Positions 5,556 through 8,220 of a DNA stretch of 8,220 nt are shown piece by piece. The stretch spans positions 1-8,220 of the forward strand of contig JAZQUR010000110.1 in the NCBI GenBank assembly GCA_045631425.1, written 5' to 3'. Both the position numbers and the translations under genes were made by a program. The notes below the pieces were generated by a model that was given only the letters and a program-made list of their open reading frames with translations, ran no database searches and had not been told where the DNA came from. Origin of the DNA: Treponema_I sp045631425 (GTDB lineage: Bacteria; Spirochaetota; Spirochaetia; Treponematales; Treponemataceae). The first letter of the stretch is position 1, and each line of letters begins with the position of its first letter.

Positions 5556-5885
5556 ATGAGCATTTTAGAATTAGACAAATTAAAAGAAATAGATTCTCAA
5601 ATCCCAGAAGACGAGGTTTTATACGATCTTGCAGATTTATTCAAGATTTTTGGAGATACCACCCGAATCAAGATTTTGTATGCACTTAGAGAAGCAGAAC
5701 TTTGCGTTGGGGATATTTCAGAACTTTTGAATATGAACCAATCAGCAGTTTCCCATCAATTAAAGATTTTAAAACAAAGCAAATTGGTAAAGTTCCGCCG
5801 AGATGGAAAAATAATGTGGTATTCCCTTGCAGACGACCACGTTGTAACAATTATTGATCAGGGAATGAACCATATCCAAGAATAA
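5556..5885 (+). CDS. ArsR/SmtB-family zinc-responsive repressor
   Basis: A 109-residue winged-helix repressor that should bind the palindrome just upstream as a dimer and release it when metal binds. FGDTTRIKILYAL (about 32-44) opens the winged-helix core, and the recognition helix is NQSAVSHQLKIL (61-72). The C-terminal helix carries the complete alpha-5 metal site of SmtB/CzrA: D93, H95, H106 and E109, with the same spacing. The ELCVGD motif has a single Cys (C50), and there is no N-terminal Cys pair, so a CadC-type alpha-3N Cd/Pb site is not formed. I therefore infer Zn (perhaps Co) sensing. The ATG at 5556 has AAGGA at 5544-5548; a TTG at 5529 in the same frame lies inside the operator and is rejected. 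It is 20 bases upstream of the ATPase gene and surely co-transcribed, so autoregulated. The names smtB, czrA or cadC are all possible. Confidence 0.95.
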   Translation: MSILELDKLKEIDSQIPEDEVLYDLADLFKIFGDTTRIKILYALREAELCVGDISELLNMNQSAVSHQLKILKQSKLVKFRRDGKIMWYSLADDHVVTIIDQGMNHIQE

Positions 5886-5905
5886 CAACATAACAGGAGA
5901 AGATA

Positions 5906-7903
5906 ATGAGTTGCAGTTGTAATCAACATGAAGAATTAACAGAAAAATGTGGCTGTGGAGAACATCACCACGAACATGAACATACACACACAGCCGAAGC
6001 AGTTGCCACTTCTTGTGGATGCGGACATTGTCACCAACACGGTGAGCCAGAATCAAAAAAAGTGATAATCACAAAAATCACTTTGGCAACAGTTTTTCTC
6101 ACTTTGGGAATTTTGGCAAAAAATTTTTTCCAGCTTTCATCAGCCTTGGAATTTGCCATCTTCCTTGTGCCATATTTGATAATCGGATTTTCTGTAATAA
6201 AGGAAGCTATCGAAAATATTTTCCACGGCGAGTTTTTTGATGAAAACTTTTTGATGACTGTTGCAACCATTGGCGCTTTTGCCATCGGCGAATATCCAGA
6301 AGCGGTTTTGGTTATGCTTTTATCACAAATCGGAGAAATGTTTGAAGGCCTTGCTTCTGCAAAAGCTCGAAAATCAATTTCTGAAATGATGAATATTAAG
6401 CCAGACTTTGCAAATCTTGTGGAAAATGATGAAATCAAAACTGTAAATCCTGAATCTGTACAAATCGGTGATATTATCCTTGTAAAACCGGGAGAAAAAA
6501 TCCCACTAGACGGTCTTATTGTAAAAGGAGAATCAATAATTGATGTTTCAGCCCTAACCGGCGAATCTTTGCCAAAATCAGTAGAAAAAGATTGTGAAGT
6601 TATGAGTGGCGCCATCAATTTATCTAGCGGGATTTATGTAAAAGTTACAAAATTGTTTGCAGAATCCACAGTTTCAAAAATCCTAGATTTAGTGGAAAAT
6701 GCAGAAGGGAAAAAAGCAAAAACCGAAAACTTTATCACAAAATTTGCAAAAGTTTACACTCCCCTAGTTGTTTTTTCAGCTATTGCCCTTGCGGTTATCC
6801 CAAGTTTGTTTGACGGAAACTGGAGTAACTGGATAAATCGTGCTTGTATTTTCCTTGTGGTGTCCTGTCCCTGCGCATTGGTAATATCTGTTCCCCTAAG
6901 TTTTTTTGCTGGAATCGGCGCTGCTTCAAAAAAAGGAATTTTGATAAAAGGCGGAAACTTTATAGAAACTCTTGCAAATATGAAAATTGCAGTTTTCGAC
7001 AAAACTGGCACACTAACAAAAGGGAACTTTGAAGTTACAAAAATATTTGCGAAAAATCAAAATGAAAAGGAACTTTTGGAAATCGCTGCAAAGGCAGAAA
7101 GTTTTTCAAATCACCCTATCGCAAAATCAATTTTCAAAGCCGCAAATATTGAAAATGTTACAGAAATACAAAAAGGCGTTTCTACAAAAGAAATCTCTGG
7201 CATGGGAATTGAGGCAACTTTTGAAAATGAAAATGCAAAAGTATTTTGTGGAAATCTAAAATTGATGGAAAGTCAAAATATCAGCCTTGAAAAATGTTCT
7301 GAAATTGGAACTGTGGTTTATGTTGCAAAGGATAATGAATATCTTGGCTACATCCTTATCGCTGATACCATAAAATCAGAAGCAGAAGAAGCTATCTCCG
7401 AAATGAAAAAACTTGGGGTGAAAAAAACTATTATGCTTACCGGCGACGATTTATCTGTGGCAAATCAAGTTGCAACAAAACTTGGCGTTGATACAGTTTT
7501 TGCCAACCTTTTACCACAAGACAAAGTTTCTATTCTGGAAAAAGTTTTAGACGGAAAAAACGTTGTTGGCTTTGTTGGCGACGGCATAAACGATGCACCA
7601 GTTTTAACACGTTCAGACATTGGTATCGCTATGGGTGGACTTGGAAGTGACGCTGCAATCGAAGCTTCTGACATTGTTCTCATGGACGACAATCCAAGAA
7701 AAATCGCCACAGGAATCAAAATTGCAAGAAATACAATCAAAATCGTTAAACAAAACATTGGATTTGCACTTGGCACAAAAGCTTTGGTTCTCATAGCTGG
7801 GGCATTCGGACTTGCTCCAATGTGGCTAGCAATTTTCGCCGACGTAGGCGTTTCAGTTATCGCAATTCTAAATGCTATGCGCGCTGGGAAAATTACAGCT
7901 TAG
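5906..7903 (+). CDS. P1B-2-type heavy-metal ATPase (Zn/Cd/Pb exporter)
   Basis: A 665-residue inner-membrane pump of the ZntA/CadA type that drives divalent soft-metal export with ATP. Landmarks in order are an N-terminal Cys/His-rich tail (1-50), actuator TGES (218-221), membrane metal site CPC (321-323), phosphorylation DKTGT (D365), nucleotide-domain HP (403-404), MLTGDD, hinge GDGINDAP (558-565), and in the last two helices K625 and D646. The 21-residue Lys-Asp spacing equals that of ZntA K693/D714, which marks the Zn/Cd/Pb group rather than Cu pumps. The usual N-terminal HMA domain with GMxCxxC is missing; 7 Cys and 10 His within residues 3-45 stand in its place. The ATG follows AGGAGA (5895-5900) by five bases. 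The repressor and operator upstream imply induction by the exported metal. It could be named zntA or cadA; the sequence does not decide which metal. Confidence 0.96.
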   Translation: MSCSCNQHEELTEKCGCGEHHHEHEHTHTAEAVATSCGCGHCHQHGEPESKKVIITKITLATVFLTLGILAKNFFQLSSALEFAIFLVPYLIIGFSVIKEAIENIFHGEFFDENFLMTVATIGAFAIGEYPEAVLVMLLSQIGEMFEGLASAKARKSISEMMNIKPDFANLVENDEIKTVNPESVQIGDIILVKPGEKIPLDGLIVKGESIIDVSALTGESLPKSVEKDCEVMSGAINLSSGIYVKVTKLFAESTVSKILDLVENAEGKKAKTENFITKFAKVYTPLVVFSAIALAVIPSLFDGNWSNWINRACIFLVVSCPCALVISVPLSFFAGIGAASKKGILIKGGNFIETLANMKIAVFDKTGTLTKGNFEVTKIFAKNQNEKELLEIAAKAESFSNHPIAKSIFKAANIENVTEIQKGVSTKEISGMGIEATFENENAKVFCGNLKLMESQNISLEKCSEIGTVVYVAKDNEYLGYILIADTIKSEAEEAISEMKKLGVKKTIMLTGDDLSVANQVATKLGVDTVFANLLPQDKVSILEKVLDGKNVVGFVGDGINDAPVLTRSDIGIAMGGLGSDAAIEASDIVLMDDNPRKIATGIKIARNTIKIVKQNIGFALGTKALVLIAGAFGLAPMWLAIFADVGVSVIAILNAMRAGKITA

Positions 7904-7926
7904 AAAAGCTGTTAAAACAAAAGAGG

Positions 7927-7945
7927 AAGGGACTGTCCTTTTTTT
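7927..7945 (+). terminator. Probable terminator after the ATPase gene
   Basis: AAGG (7927-7930) pairs with CCTT (7937-7940); an inner A-T pair with a bulged G can extend the stem. Seven T (7939-7945) follow directly. The stem is short, so read-through into the hairpins downstream is likely. A small 7-bp hairpin (7895-7901 with 7906-7912) also sits on the stop codon. Confidence 0.45.
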
Positions 7946-8065
7946 CGAGTCTTTAGCAAATTGCTACAAGTCTCGCAATTTGTCCTCGTGCACCCCTCTT
8001 TCCTAAAAAGACAACCAAAGAACTTGTCGGTCTCTGGACATTTTAAGTTTATTTTGGTTGTTTTT
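7946..8065. other. Gene-free stretch with two long-range hairpins
   Basis: The whole of 7904-8220 lacks a credible gene. Within this part, CGAG/CTCG (7946-7949, 7985-7988) encloses CAAATTGC/GCAATTTG (7957-7964, 7975-7982). Farther on, 8007-8020 pairs with 8052-8065 over 14 bp (core ACAACCAAA/TTTGGTTGT, G-U wobbles near both ends). Its loop can fold again through TGTC/GACA and ACTT/AAGT. The second stem ends in a T-run, as in a terminator. The nested pairing suggests a structured RNA tail or an intergenic repeat; no promoter for a separate RNA is clear. Confidence 0.45.
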
Positions 8066-8091
8066 GAGTTAGTTCCCTACGTGTTGGAGCT

Positions 8092-8133
8092 AAATGCCAT
8101 TCACAACTGTTCTAACATGTTGTGAATGGCTTT
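8092..8133. terminator. 12-bp perfect hairpin, terminator-like
   Basis: GCCATTCACAAC (8096-8107) and GTTGTGAATGGC (8119-8130) pair perfectly; an AAA/TTT extension outside and TGT/ACA inside are possible with single bulges. It is followed by TTTCCTG, a weak T-run on the plus strand, and preceded by TAAAT, giving ATTTA on the other strand. It may end transcripts from either side, since the gene to the right is outside the window. Confidence 0.55.
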
Positions 8134-8166
8134 CCTGTATAAAAATCAACAATTGAATGAAACGTT

Positions 8167-8220
8167 GGGTTCTTAGGGTGGAACCCTAAGTCGTTTTCGA
8201 GGAGGGGTTGGGGTTTAAGG
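8167..8220. repeat. Second copy of the 2529 repeat, cut by window end
   Basis: From GGGTTCTTAGGGTG onward this matches 2529-2581 in the same orientation, about 42 of 54 hand-aligned positions, with one gap. Its first hairpin, CTTAGGGT/ACCCTAAG with a 3-base loop, keeps pairing although the bases between and around the arms differ from copy 1. The window ends before the region equal to the 17-bp palindrome of copy 1. Confidence 0.75.

Noticed and set aside
6031..6618. Long minus-strand reading frames opposite the ATPase gene (6031-6618, 7465-7794) and opposite epmA (1087-1404).
   Set aside because: They are antisense to strongly supported genes, lack ribosome sites and give low-complexity products without recognisable domains.
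2529..8220. The two related repeats might be CRISPR repeats or insertion-sequence ends.
   Set aside because: Only two diverged copies 5.6 kb apart, with ordinary host genes between, no spacer array, no transposase and no visible target duplication.

Overview
The window is AT-rich bacterial DNA. Its gene set is a stand-alone EF-P lysyl-ligase-like protein, a short GH77 amylomaltase, and an ArsR/SmtB repressor with a P1B ATPase. It also has G/C-rich hairpin repeats between genes that contrast with the AT-rich coding sequence. Together with the style of the EpmA variant, this suggests a host-associated spirochaete of the genus Treponema. That placement is inferred from memory of such genomes and is not proven by any marker here.

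Layout. Positions 55-492 (+) encode a small two-helix membrane protein ending in a zinc ribbon. Positions 600-1625 (+) encode an EpmA/GenX-like class II synthetase paralogue whose promoter places transcription start on the A of the ATG, so its mRNA is probably leaderless. Converging on it are two minus-strand genes: a DUF4177-like protein (1688-1882) and a two-helix membrane protein that probably starts at 2389. The promoter of the latter holds a run of 12 T between its -35 and -10. A structured repeat follows (2529-2676). Next is malQ (2795-4363, +) with its own extended -10 promoter, ending in a strong terminator shared with a convergent five-helix membrane protein gene (4487-5290, -).

A second, unrelated structured element (5317-5440) lies between that gene and a metal-resistance operon. 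The operon is an SmtB/CzrA-type zinc-sensing repressor (5556-5885) and a Zn/Cd/Pb-type P1B-2 ATPase (5906-7903). A perfect 18-bp inverted-repeat operator overlaps the operon's -10 box and start of transcription. In the simplest reading, metal binding to the repressor releases the operator and the ATPase pumps the metal out. The tail (7904-8220) has no gene; it holds several hairpins and a second copy of the 2529 repeat, cut by the window edge.

I do not see a convincing new multi-gene system. The most interesting signals are the poly-T promoter, the leaderless start(s), the paired hairpin repeats with compensating changes, and the Cys/His-rich N-terminus that replaces the usual metal-binding domain of the ATPase.
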